From assembly GCF_947503385.1 (NCBI RefSeq), contig NZ_CANNDO010000002.1, positions 62,001 to 126,000 on the forward strand: a stretch of 64,000 nt of DNA, given 5' to 3'. Both the position numbers and the translations under genes were made by a program. The notes under the pieces are model-generated. The model was not told the DNA's origin and did not search any database. It saw only the letters and a list, made by a program, of their open reading frames with translations. The stretch is from an uncultured Tateyamaria sp. Lineage in GTDB: Bacteria; Pseudomonadota; Alphaproteobacteria; Rhodobacterales; Rhodobacteraceae. Shown piece after piece: positions 9,049 through 16,948 of this stretch (its first letter is position 1; every line of letters starts with the position of its first letter).

Positions 9049-9634
9049 AAACACCTAATTTATCAACGCCTTACCTGTCAATCAACGCCTTGTCTGCGGC
9101 GTTGGGAAACACGTTGGATATCAGTCCGGGTAACGCACAATCCGGCGTGGCTTGCGTTTGGTCTCGTGATTATCGGTCATGGATTCGGTCCGCCGGTGCA
9201 TGTGTGTTGGTTCAGTCAACTGAACCGGCAGCACGGGTGTCCGCGCTCTCCAAACTGTCCGAACCGGGCATACCTGCTCTGGAGCGGTAGTGAAGCCAGC
9301 ACAGATATCAAAGGTTGGAAAATCTCGTGCGCATATCTGCTGCGCACTCAGTATCGGGACTTTCTATACCGGGGCGCGTGTCGAGGTCTGAGATGCGGCC
9401 AAAGATCACATGAGGGCGGAAGATGCTTTGCCGCCCTAACCCAACCGATCCGTCGCGCATTCGCGTGGACGCTGCAAAGCGGCACCACATGAGTTCCAAA
9501 AACTCCAACCCAGAAAACCGGTTATCACCGTTGGCGCAGGCAGAGCACGGGCGTAACGCAGACCGGGACGACTTAGCGGTCAGACGAAAGATGTGTGTCG
9601 CCCAAGAGCATCGCCCCGGAAGGTGAAACCCAGC
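9049..9634. other. 586-base region after tRNA-Asn with no supported gene
   Basis: Short open frames here lack family-like composition and start signals. Visible features are a tandem TCAACGCCTT at 9062 and 9080, an 18-base near-perfect palindrome GGTTCAGTCAACTGAACC (9209-9226), and a GGGCGG/CCGCCC hairpin near 9416-9440. No second copy of the tRNA 3' end was noticed. It may be a degraded insertion at the tRNA locus, but nothing proves this. Confidence 0.5.
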
Positions 9635-10711
9635 TTACAAATGCGGGCGGGCGGCTGCGTGCGACGCGCTGTCCTGCACCATGTTCCGGTTCTTTGACCC
9701 GTGGCGATGAACAAGTTTGTTGATCTTGCCGCGAAATGTCTGGCCAGCTTGCGCCGTCGGGTGCAGCGTCATCTGATCGGCGATGCCTGGGTGCAATGCC
9801 GCAATTTCCGCACGATCCTTCTGACTGAGCATATTGAGAGATTCGTCGCCCAGATACATGGTCTCGACAAAAGTGCCGTTCGCGACCACCAATTCATGGG
9901 TCCTGCACAAGATATGAACGTAAGTCACACCGGCGTCGGGGAGGTAGTGTTCGACGCCCGGGATGCCGAGCAGCTTCTTGGCCGGGACCATGATTTCAGA
10001 TTGTCCGGTCATGCGCTCCACGATCTTCGAAGACACAAGCACACGGTGCTGAGGCGAGACGACGAGCGCATGGACGGGTGTACCCGCACCCAAAGCGCCT
10101 GCCGCGATCAGGATCGGTCGGGACTGAGGGTGGAGGGCGAGATGCTGGTAGTGCATCGTCCGCGATCCAACCCACACCACCTCTTGCAGACCGTTTTCAC
10201 GGGTTTGAACCTTGTCACCCGGCCTGATATCCGCCGCCGCGCGTGCCCCTTGGCAGGTGTTGATCAGCGTCCCGGCGGCAAAGCACACATAGAGATCTTC
10301 GTATTGTGCCTGTGGCGTTCCGTCGGTGGAAGCAAGGGTATAGGTCTCTCCCTTGATGGGTTCAAAATCGAAGACGAAGGCTTCGATATCCGCAAGATCA
10401 GAGTTGTTTTTGGTAATGGCGTACATTTTTCCAACAGTGACGCCGTTGGAATCCTTTATGTTGTACGCGTATTCCGGGTTGACCCACGTTTCGTCGACAT
10501 TGACACCGTCGATTTCCCCGAAAATCCGGTTGTTCGTGTTGCCGTGGTCGCCAAATTGACCGCTAAATGTGTCGGTGTCGCGGTAGGTGACCAAATCACC
10601 GCCACCGTTAAAGGTGAAGGTTTCCCCGACCGGCGTACTCGACGTGCCCGTCTGCGGAACGCCCGGAAATATATCGTTCCACGAGAACACAAGCAGTGTA
10701 TAGTCTGTCAT
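9635..10711 (-). CDS. Hint-domain (Hedgehog/intein-type) protein, paralogue 1
   Basis: A 358-residue protein. Residues 1-140 form an acidic, Asn/Gly-rich N-terminal domain without a classical signal peptide. A Hint domain starts at C143 in CFAAGTLINTCQGARAAADI, followed by RPGDKVQTRENG, VSPQHRVLVSS and a CRTHELVVANGTFVETMYLGD segment. This is the Rhodobacterales Hint type, thought to act in self-processing or surface display, but activity is unproven. The start ATG at 10711 has AGGGGT upstream; the longer open frame to 11020 is unsupported. It is flanked on both sides by more than 550 bases without genes. Confidence 0.85.
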   Translation of the reverse strand: MTDYTLLVFSWNDIFPGVPQTGTSSTPVGETFTFNGGGDLVTYRDTDTFSGQFGDHGNTNNRIFGEIDGVNVDETWVNPEYAYNIKDSNGVTVGKMYAITKNNSDLADIEAFVFDFEPIKGETYTLASTDGTPQAQYEDLYVCFAAGTLINTCQGARAAADIRPGDKVQTRENGLQEVVWVGSRTMHYQHLALHPQSRPILIAAGALGAGTPVHALVVSPQHRVLVSSKIVERMTGQSEIMVPAKKLLGIPGVEHYLPDAGVTYVHILCRTHELVVANGTFVETMYLGDESLNMLSQKDRAEIAALHPGIADQMTLHPTAQAGQTFRGKINKLVHRHGSKNRNMVQDSASHAAARPHL

Positions 10712-11278
10712 TAATCTACCCCTAATACCAATTACACCAACGCATGTGATGCGTGCTTTGGCGTAGAGGCCAAGCGTGAAGATCGAGTTTAGGTCCAATG
10801 ATTGTCGCCCGCCGGGTGCCCGACGCCGCAGGGTTCCGGGCAGAGTTTTATGGAAATCCGAATTGTACCCGGCATCGGAAAAGGGCTGTTGGGGCCGACT
10901 GGCGTGCGCCCCACCGCCACAGATCATTGATCTGTATGGGGCTGATTGCAGCGGCTGTTTTTGGCGTTTAAGCGCAAAAAAGCATAGATATAGCAATCCA
11001 AAGGACCGCCTAAAATACAAGGCGGTTTTTGGCGGGTTACAATTGGGGGCAACAGGTCAGGCAAACACTGACGCTTAATAGGTTGCAATTATCTCTAAGC
11101 TGACATTCATTTCTGAACTTTGGCACCATCTTTGCATCCAACCAACGTCGTCAAACCAATCGCCACAGCCAATTCCCTCATGACGGCATGACCTGTGTCG
11201 CGGGCGCGGGCAGAGCGAACAGAGCGCCGGTATCAGCAACACCCACGCTAGGCATCACGAAACTGAAAGCGTAACGTT
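10712..11278. other. 567-base intergenic region between Hint gene and sugar operon
   Basis: This holds the divergent promoter regions of the Hint gene (minus) and the sugar isomerase operon (plus). A ~100-codon open frame in 10776-11078 has odd composition (Arg/Cys-rich) and no good start signal, so it is not called. I see no tRNA, repeat array or clear terminator. A TGAAAGCGTAACG stretch near 11264 is vaguely like half of a LacI-type operator, too weak to call. Confidence 0.45.
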
Positions 11279-12274
11279 GTGGCCATGACATCCAATGACA
11301 CTCCGCCCCCTTATGCCGCCCGGCTCAATGCGTTCAAGATCGGGGCGGCCGCCTATTGGCCAGGCAAGAACACTGTCACAACCGCTGATCTGCTGGGCCG
11401 CGCGGCGACAGCCGGTCTGACCGCAGCGGACCTGAACTACCCGGACCATTTTGTCGACGACACTCCGGCAGAGCTACAACAGGCGTTGCAGGACAATGGC
11501 ATGGTGCTCAACGGGATGGCGATGCGATACTACACCAATCCCGGCTACAAACTCGGTGCATTCACGCACCCGGATGCAACCGTGCGGCGCGGCGCCATTG
11601 ACGAGACCAAGCGGGGGCTGGATGTGCTGGCCCAAATGGGTGGTCGCCTGATGACCCTCTGGATGGGGCAGGACGGGTTCGATTACTCGTTCCAGATGGA
11701 CTACGGTCAGGCATGGGATGCCACGCTGGATGCAATGGCCGAAGTCGCGGACCACAATCCCGAAATCGACATCGCCCTTGAATACAAACCCAATGAACCC
11801 CGCGCCTTTGCCCTGATGCCGGATGCGGCCACCACGCTGCTTGCCCTGCGCGAGGTAAACCGGCCCAATACGGGTGTGACGCTGGATTTTGCGCATGTTC
11901 TGTATGCGGATGAAATGCCCGCCTTTGCCGCGGCTCTGATTGCGCGGCATTCGCGCATCCTTGGGGTGCATCTGAACGACGGCTACGGCAAATGGGACAA
12001 CGGGTTGATGGTGGGCGCAGTGCATCCGATCCAGACGGTTGAACTGTTGGTGGAACTGACGCGCTCGGGCTACGACGGAGCGATCTATTTCGATACGTTT
12101 CCCGACCATTCCGGCCTTGATCCCGTGGCCGAGGCGGAAACGAATATTCAGGTGGTGGATCGTCTGCGCGCCATTGCTGCACGCCTTGTCGGCAACCCTT
12201 ATCTGGAACATGCCATCTCGCGGCAGGACGCACCCGCGGCCATGCGCATCGTACAGGCGGCGATGCTGGGATGA
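11279..12274 (+). CDS. Sugar isomerase/epimerase, xylose-isomerase-like TIM barrel
   Basis: A protein of about 330 residues of the AP-endonuclease-2/xylose-isomerase TIM-barrel group. Probable metal and substrate residues are the Glu of IALEYKPNEPR, Asp/His of VTLDFAHVLYADE, His/Asp of GVHLNDGYGKWDNG and Asp of YFDTFPDHSG. The WMGQDGFDYSFQMDY segment resembles L-rhamnose-isomerase-type enzymes. Start choice is between GTG 11279 and ATG 11285; neither has a strong ribosome site. First gene of a transcription unit: its stop overlaps the PfkB kinase start by ATGA, so isomerisation followed by phosphorylation is the likely pathway order. Confidence 0.82.
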   Translation: MAMTSNDTPPPYAARLNAFKIGAAAYWPGKNTVTTADLLGRAATAGLTAADLNYPDHFVDDTPAELQQALQDNGMVLNGMAMRYYTNPGYKLGAFTHPDATVRRGAIDETKRGLDVLAQMGGRLMTLWMGQDGFDYSFQMDYGQAWDATLDAMAEVADHNPEIDIALEYKPNEPRAFALMPDAATTLLALREVNRPNTGVTLDFAHVLYADEMPAFAAALIARHSRILGVHLNDGYGKWDNGLMVGAVHPIQTVELLVELTRSGYDGAIYFDTFPDHSGLDPVAEAETNIQVVDRLRAIAARLVGNPYLEHAISRQDAPAAMRIVQAAMLG

Positions 12275-13110
12275 CCATTTTGGTCGCAGGTTCGCTGCAC
12301 CTTGACGTGGTGCTGCGCGCGCCGCACCTGCCCGCGCTGGATGAGACCGTGACCGGATCCGATGTGCAATATGTGGTTGGCGGCAAAGGGGGCAATCAGG
12401 CGATGGCGGCGGCGCGGATGGGGGCGCGTGTCGGATTTGCCGGGCGCGTTGGCAGCGACCAGTTCGGTGGCATGATACGCGCGGCGCTTGTGGCAAGCGG
12501 TGTGTCGGATGCGCAGGTGCAACAAGACAGCGGGGCCAGCGGCATGAGCGCTGCCATCGTTGAGGACGGCGGCGAATACGGGGCGGTCATCGTGTCGGCA
12601 GCCAATCTGCGGATCGAACCGGACCTGATCCGCATTCCCGCAGGCACGACGCATCTGCTGCTCCAGAACGAAGTGCCGGAGGCCGTGAACGTCGCCGTGG
12701 CGCGGCAGGCCCGCGCATCAGGGGCTCGTGTCTGGCTGAACGCGGCACCTGCCCGGACGCTATCGCCCGAACTGATGGACATGGTCGACCTGTTGATCGT
12801 GAACCGGATCGAGGCCGCGTTCTACGGCTCTTTCATGCCGCGTATCCTGACGACCTTGGGGGCCGATGGCGTGGCATACGGCGACAACACCTATCCGGCG
12901 CACCCCGTAGACGTCGTTTCGGCCCATGGCGCAGGCGATATGTTCGTGGGCGCGCTGGCGGCCCAATCGGCCCGTGGCACGCCAATACCGGAGGCCATCG
13001 CCTTTGCTCAGGCCGCTGCGGGCTTGCACGTGTCGACCCGTGTCGACGGGCGCAATGCGCTGACGGCGGCCCGCGTTCGTCAGTTCATGGCAGGTTCGCC
13101 CAGCCGGTAA
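12271..13110 (+). CDS. PfkB-family sugar kinase
   Basis: A 279-residue ribokinase-family kinase. The N-terminal sugar site is YVVGGKGGNQAMAAARMGA. The C-terminal catalytic motif is AHGAGDMFVGALAAQ, where the usual D-T-x-G-A-G-D reads S-A-H-G-A-G-D; the catalytic Asp is retained. It likely phosphorylates the product of the preceding isomerase, using ATP, in the cytoplasm. The start ATG overlaps the isomerase stop (ATGA). It is slightly shorter than classical ribokinases (about 300). The last 31 bases overlap the convergent fuconolactonase-like gene. Confidence 0.88.
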   Translation: MTILVAGSLHLDVVLRAPHLPALDETVTGSDVQYVVGGKGGNQAMAAARMGARVGFAGRVGSDQFGGMIRAALVASGVSDAQVQQDSGASGMSAAIVEDGGEYGAVIVSAANLRIEPDLIRIPAGTTHLLLQNEVPEAVNVAVARQARASGARVWLNAAPARTLSPELMDMVDLLIVNRIEAAFYGSFMPRILTTLGADGVAYGDNTYPAHPVDVVSAHGAGDMFVGALAAQSARGTPIPEAIAFAQAAAGLHVSTRVDGRNALTAARVRQFMAGSPSR

Positions 13111-13937
13111 AACGCGGTCGCTGTCCCGCCAAAGATCATGGCCCGTTCCGCATCGGACAGGTGTTCGGTCAGCGCCTGCGCCATGTTGTGCCAATCCGCG
13201 TAGTCCGCCTGCAACCGACACACGGGCCAGTCCGACCCCCACATCACCCGCTCCGCGCCAAATGCGTCGAGGACATGGCGGGCAAAGGGGCGGATATCGG
13301 CGACAGCCCAGCCGTCATCCGCCTCCGTGACCAAGGCGGAAAACTTGACGCAGCCCGCCGTTTGCTCTGCCAGCGCCGTGATGCCTGCCGCCCAATTGGT
13401 GAACGCATCCTCACCCGCCTGCTGATCGCGGATTTGCGGCTTCATGCAATGGTCATAGACAATGCGCAGCTCGGGATAGCGCTGCGCCAGTGTCAGAAAA
13501 TTCGCGATATGCTGGGGGAACCCCAGCGCATCAAAGCTGAGGTCCAGATCAATGAGCGCCGAATAGGCCCATTGCACGTCGTCGCGCAGCATCCAATTGA
13601 CGTCCGGAATGTCCTGTATCATGGGCCGCACGCCGCAGAATTTCGGATGCGCGGCAAGGCGGTCCAGATGCGCGCGGTGGTTTTTGTCTTCGAAATCCAC
13701 CCATCCCACAACGCCCTTGATGGACGGCGTCGCATCCGCGAGGCCCAGCATATACTCCGTCTCGTGAACGCTTGCTGCGGCCTGCACCAAGACGGTGCCG
13801 TCAATCCCGTGGCGCGCCAGATGCGGCGCCAGATCACCGGGCCCGTAGACTCGGTTCAGCGTCGCATTGTCCTTGGGCATCCAGTCATAGTCGCCCCGCG
13901 CGGGCTGCCAGAAATGCTGGTGCGCATCGATTTTCAT
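13080..13937 (-). CDS. Amidohydrolase, L-fuconolactonase-like
   Basis: A 285-residue amidohydrolase-2 family TIM barrel. The metal-site motif near the start is MKIDAHQHFW (H6, H8), then GVVGWVDFED, RIVYDHCMKPQI and VMWGSDWPVCRL with the conserved Asp. These match L-fuconolactone or rhamnonolactone hydrolases, which open sugar lactones. The start at 13937 overlaps the upstream aldo/keto reductase stop by four bases. The pair reductase-lactonase suggests oxidation of a free aldose to a lactone and then to the aldonic acid. Its 3' end runs 31 bases into the convergent PfkB gene. Confidence 0.86.
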   Translation of the reverse strand: MKIDAHQHFWQPARGDYDWMPKDNATLNRVYGPGDLAPHLARHGIDGTVLVQAAASVHETEYMLGLADATPSIKGVVGWVDFEDKNHRAHLDRLAAHPKFCGVRPMIQDIPDVNWMLRDDVQWAYSALIDLDLSFDALGFPQHIANFLTLAQRYPELRIVYDHCMKPQIRDQQAGEDAFTNWAAGITALAEQTAGCVKFSALVTEADDGWAVADIRPFARHVLDAFGAERVMWGSDWPVCRLQADYADWHNMAQALTEHLSDAERAMIFGGTATAFYRLGEPAMN

Positions 13938-14962
13938 GTGGGCGCGTCCTGCCGCATCAACCCTTCGGATTTGAGGTCCGACCACAAGCCTTGAGGAATT
14001 TTGGCACGGGCTGCGGCGGCGTTACCCTCCATCTCTGACACGCCTTGACCGCCGGGGATCACCGTCACATGCGCCGGGTGCAGCAGCGGGAACTGGAACG
14101 CCGCGTCCACCAACCGCACGCCATGCGCGTCACAAACGCGCTCAATCGCGCTCACCCGGTCCAGCACCTCTTGCGGGGCCACGTCGTAATTGTACCACGC
14201 CCCCTGCCGCGCGCCGGTGGCCAGAATGCCCGAATTGTAAGGCCCGCCGCCCACAATCCCGATGCCACGCGCCTCACAAAGCGGCAAAAAGCTGTCGAGC
14301 GCGGTCTGCTCCAGCAGCGTGTAGCGCCCTGCCAGCAGGAACAGGTCAAAATCTCCCCGCTCGGCCAGCGTCTGGCACACTTCCCATTCGTTAATCCCGC
14401 CACCAATGGCCGTGATCAGCCCCTGATCGCGCAGGGACACCATCGCGTCATAGCCGCGCCCGCCAAAAAACTCCTCGATCCGCATGTCCGACATTTCCTT
14501 GGACCCGTGCGAAAAGATGCACAGATCATGGACATAGAGGATGTCGATCCGGTCCACGCCCAGCCGTGAAAACGAATGTTCGAACGACCGCATGACACCG
14601 TCATAGGTGTAGTCATACTGCTCGCGCCGCTGCGGCACCTCGAACCACTTGCCTTCGCCCGACCGGTGTTCGGGTGCGCAGTGCTGGATCAACCGCCCGA
14701 CCTTGGTCGACAGCACGTAATCATCGCGGGGCTTATCGCGCAAAAACGGGTTGAGGCGGGTTTCGGACAGACCCAACCCGTACAGAGGCGCGGTATCGTA
14801 GTAACGCACCCCCTTGTCCCAAGCCGCATCAAGGGTTGCGCGTGCGTCCGCATCGCTGATCGCACGGTAGAGGTTGCCCAATGGTGCTGTGCCAAAGCCC
14901 AGTTCGGTGAATGTCAGCCCACCATTGCCAATCCGGTCCCAGTGTCGTGTTTTCAAATCCAT
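13934..14962 (-). CDS. Aldo/keto reductase, L-fucose/aldose 1-dehydrogenase-like
   Basis: A 342-residue aldo/keto reductase barrel. The catalytic tetrad is visible as Asp and Tyr in RYYDTAPLYGLGLSE, Lys in YVLSTKVGRLI and His in DILYVHDLC. NAD(P) contacts lie near the C-terminus. The GLGLSE segment and length match D-threo-aldose 1-dehydrogenase or L-fucose dehydrogenase. The probable reaction is oxidation of a pyranose to its 1,5-lactone. First gene of a two-gene unit with the fuconolactonase-like hydrolase (ATGA overlap); it lies back to back with the BtpA-SgcX-FGGY operon. Confidence 0.88.
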   Translation of the reverse strand: MDLKTRHWDRIGNGGLTFTELGFGTAPLGNLYRAISDADARATLDAAWDKGVRYYDTAPLYGLGLSETRLNPFLRDKPRDDYVLSTKVGRLIQHCAPEHRSGEGKWFEVPQRREQYDYTYDGVMRSFEHSFSRLGVDRIDILYVHDLCIFSHGSKEMSDMRIEEFFGGRGYDAMVSLRDQGLITAIGGGINEWEVCQTLAERGDFDLFLLAGRYTLLEQTALDSFLPLCEARGIGIVGGGPYNSGILATGARQGAWYNYDVAPQEVLDRVSAIERVCDAHGVRLVDAAFQFPLLHPAHVTVIPGGQGVSEMEGNAAAARAKIPQGLWSDLKSEGLMRQDAPT

Positions 14963-15056
14963 GGCCGTCTCCCCGATGCGTCAGCTTTGACCTTAGCGCA
15001 GTTTCTTTTTGCCTGAACAGCCCGGCGTTCCTAATGTCGGCGGGGGAGGACAGCAG

Positions 15057-15857
15057 ATGACAGAGAATTTTGCCCACGTCTTTGGGGCGGCCAAGCCGGT
15101 CATTGGCATGGTCCATATCGGCGCCCTGCCAGGCGCGCCGCTGCACGATGCGTCTTTGGATTTGCTGGCCGCCGCGCGCGCCGATCTGGTGGCATTGCAG
15201 GATGCAGGATTTGACGCGGTGATGTTCGGGAATGAAAACGACCGCCCCTACGAATTCAACGTGGACACTGCGTCTGTGGCGACGATGGCGCATTTGATCG
15301 GCCAATTGCGGTCGGAAATCACGGTGCCCTTTGGCGTCAACGTGTTGTGGGACCCGATGGCGACCGTGTCCCTTGGGGTGGCCACTGGTGCAGATTTTGT
15401 CCGCGAGATTTTCACGGGCAGCTATGCGTCGGACATGGGGCCGTGGACACCGGATGCGGGCAAGGCGATGCGCTACCGCAACCGGCTGGGGCGGCCCGAC
15501 ATGGCAATGTTGTATAATGTGTCGGCGGAGTTTGCGCATTCGCTCGACCAGCGCCCCCTGCCCGACCGGGCGCGCAGCGCAGTGTTTTCGTCCGTGCCGG
15601 ACGCGGTACTCGTTTCGGGCCAGATCACCGGCGAGGCCGCCGCGATGTCCGATCTTGAGGCGGTCAAAGCCGTGTTGCCGGACACGGCGGTTATGGCCAA
15701 CACCGGGGTGAAACACGATACGGTGGCGGATGTACTGGCTGTGGCCGATGGGTGCATCGTGGGGTCATCCCTCAAGGTGGACGGTGATACATGGAACGCG
15801 GTCGACCCCGAACGCGCCCGCGCCTTTATGGACCTTGTTCTGCAGGCTCGCGGATGA
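15057..15857 (+). CDS. BtpA/SgcQ family TIM-barrel protein
   Basis: A 266-residue protein. VIGMVHIGALPGAPLHD at the N-terminus, the HLIGQLRSEITVPFGVNVLWDP segment and the C-terminal CIVGSSLKVDGDTWNAVDPERA are diagnostic of BtpA/SgcQ. The family was named for a photosystem I biogenesis factor in cyanobacteria, but in proteobacteria it sits in sugar operons (sgc type), so a sugar-related role is likelier here. The start is set by GGGGGAGGA upstream of ATG 15057. The stop overlaps the next gene's start (ATGA). Confidence 0.88.
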   Translation: MTENFAHVFGAAKPVIGMVHIGALPGAPLHDASLDLLAAARADLVALQDAGFDAVMFGNENDRPYEFNVDTASVATMAHLIGQLRSEITVPFGVNVLWDPMATVSLGVATGADFVREIFTGSYASDMGPWTPDAGKAMRYRNRLGRPDMAMLYNVSAEFAHSLDQRPLPDRARSAVFSSVPDAVLVSGQITGEAAAMSDLEAVKAVLPDTAVMANTGVKHDTVADVLAVADGCIVGSSLKVDGDTWNAVDPERARAFMDLVLQARG

Positions 15858-16948
15858 AGGCGCGTCTGAAAACCGATCTAATAGACCTTATGGTCGTGCC
15901 GGGGCTGTCAGGGCACGAGGACCGCGTGCGCCGTGCCATCCGCACCCGACTGGACGACATGGAGATCAACAGCACGACCGACCGCCTTGGCAACCTGACA
16001 GCGCATTTCCCGGGCACAGGTCCATCGGTCATGCTGTTTACTCACATGGATCAGCTGGGCTTTGTGGTGCGCCGCATCGAGGCGGACGGGCTGTTGCGGC
16101 TCGAGCGTCTGGGCGGAGTGCCCGAGCGCGCGCTGGCCGCCCAAGAGGTGCTTGTCTGCGTGGGCGAAGGGCGCGACGTTCCGGGCGTGATCGCCAACAA
16201 GAACCACCACGCAACGGCCCCGGATGAGAAATACACCGTCACCCCCTATCGTGATCTCTATGTAGATGTGGGCCTGCGGTCGGCGCAGGAGGTCGCGGGC
16301 GCTGGCATTCGCATCGGGGCGCCCGTTGTCTATGCACCACGTGCCGTTGCGCTTGCCAATGACCGGATTGCAGGCACCAGCGTCGACGACCGTGCGGGCT
16401 GCGCTGTCCTGCTGGAGGTCGCACGCCACCTCAAGGCACGGGAAACCGGCCCGCCGGTGCATCTGGCCTTTACCGTGCAGGAGGAATTCAACCTGCGTGG
16501 GGCCCTGCCCCTCGCCCAGACTATCGAGCCTGACATTGCCATTCAGATCGACCTGATGCTTGCCGCCGACACGCCGGATATGGGGGAGCATGGAGATATC
16601 GCATTGGGTGGCGGGCCGGGCATCAGCCTGTATTCGTTTCATGGGCGCGGCACTTTGAACGGGGTCATTCCACATCCGGCCATGGTCGATTTGTTCGAAC
16701 AGACGGCGCACGCGGAGGCGATCCACCTGCAACGCAGCGCGCAGGTCGGTGTGCTGACGGACCTGTCTTATGTTCAGCTTGTGGGTCAGGGCGTTGCGTC
16801 TATCGATGTGGGCTTTCCCATGCGCTACGCGCACTCTGCCCGCGAAATGTGCGACTTGGGTGATTTGGTACACCTGACCCAATTGCTGACAGCGGCGCTG
16901 GCACGGATCGGGCCGGATTTTTCACTCGACAGGGATGATTACACCTGA
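15854..16948 (+). CDS. M42 family metallopeptidase, SgcX/FrvX-like
   Basis: A 364-residue M42-type enzyme with the full metal-ligand set: His/Asp in LFTHMDQLGFVV, Asp in GTSVDDRAGCAVLLEV, paired Glu in FTVQEEFNLRGA, Asp in IAIQIDLMLAAD, and His in RYAHSAREM. M42 members are co-catalytic aminopeptidases or deblocking enzymes; SgcX/FrvX versions are found in carbohydrate operons with unknown substrates. It overlaps btpA upstream (ATGA) and the FGGY kinase downstream (TGATG), so the three are probably translated together. Confidence 0.88.
   Translation: MKARLKTDLIDLMVVPGLSGHEDRVRRAIRTRLDDMEINSTTDRLGNLTAHFPGTGPSVMLFTHMDQLGFVVRRIEADGLLRLERLGGVPERALAAQEVLVCVGEGRDVPGVIANKNHHATAPDEKYTVTPYRDLYVDVGLRSAQEVAGAGIRIGAPVVYAPRAVALANDRIAGTSVDDRAGCAVLLEVARHLKARETGPPVHLAFTVQEEFNLRGALPLAQTIEPDIAIQIDLMLAADTPDMGEHGDIALGGGPGISLYSFHGRGTLNGVIPHPAMVDLFEQTAHAEAIHLQRSAQVGVLTDLSYVQLVGQGVASIDVGFPMRYAHSAREMCDLGDLVHLTQLLTAALARIGPDFSLDRDDYT

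Noticed and set aside
9166-9492. 108-codon open frame after tRNA-Asn
   Set aside because: No ribosome site, Trp/Cys/Arg-rich composition, and no family resemblance; probably chance in GC-rich DNA.
10776-11078. 100-codon open frame upstream of the Hint gene
   Set aside because: Arg/Cys-rich composition and lack of start signal, so not a supported gene.
13080-13110. 31-base 3' overlap of convergent PfkB kinase and fuconolactonase-like genes
   Set aside because: Both proteins end in family-like sequence, so the overlap is real, but convergent overlaps of this size are common in compact genomes and give no clear regulatory prediction.
15057-15857. BtpA as evidence for a photosynthesis gene cluster
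   Set aside because: Although named for photosystem I assembly, proteobacterial members sit in sugar loci, and no puf, puh, bch or crt gene is present in the window.
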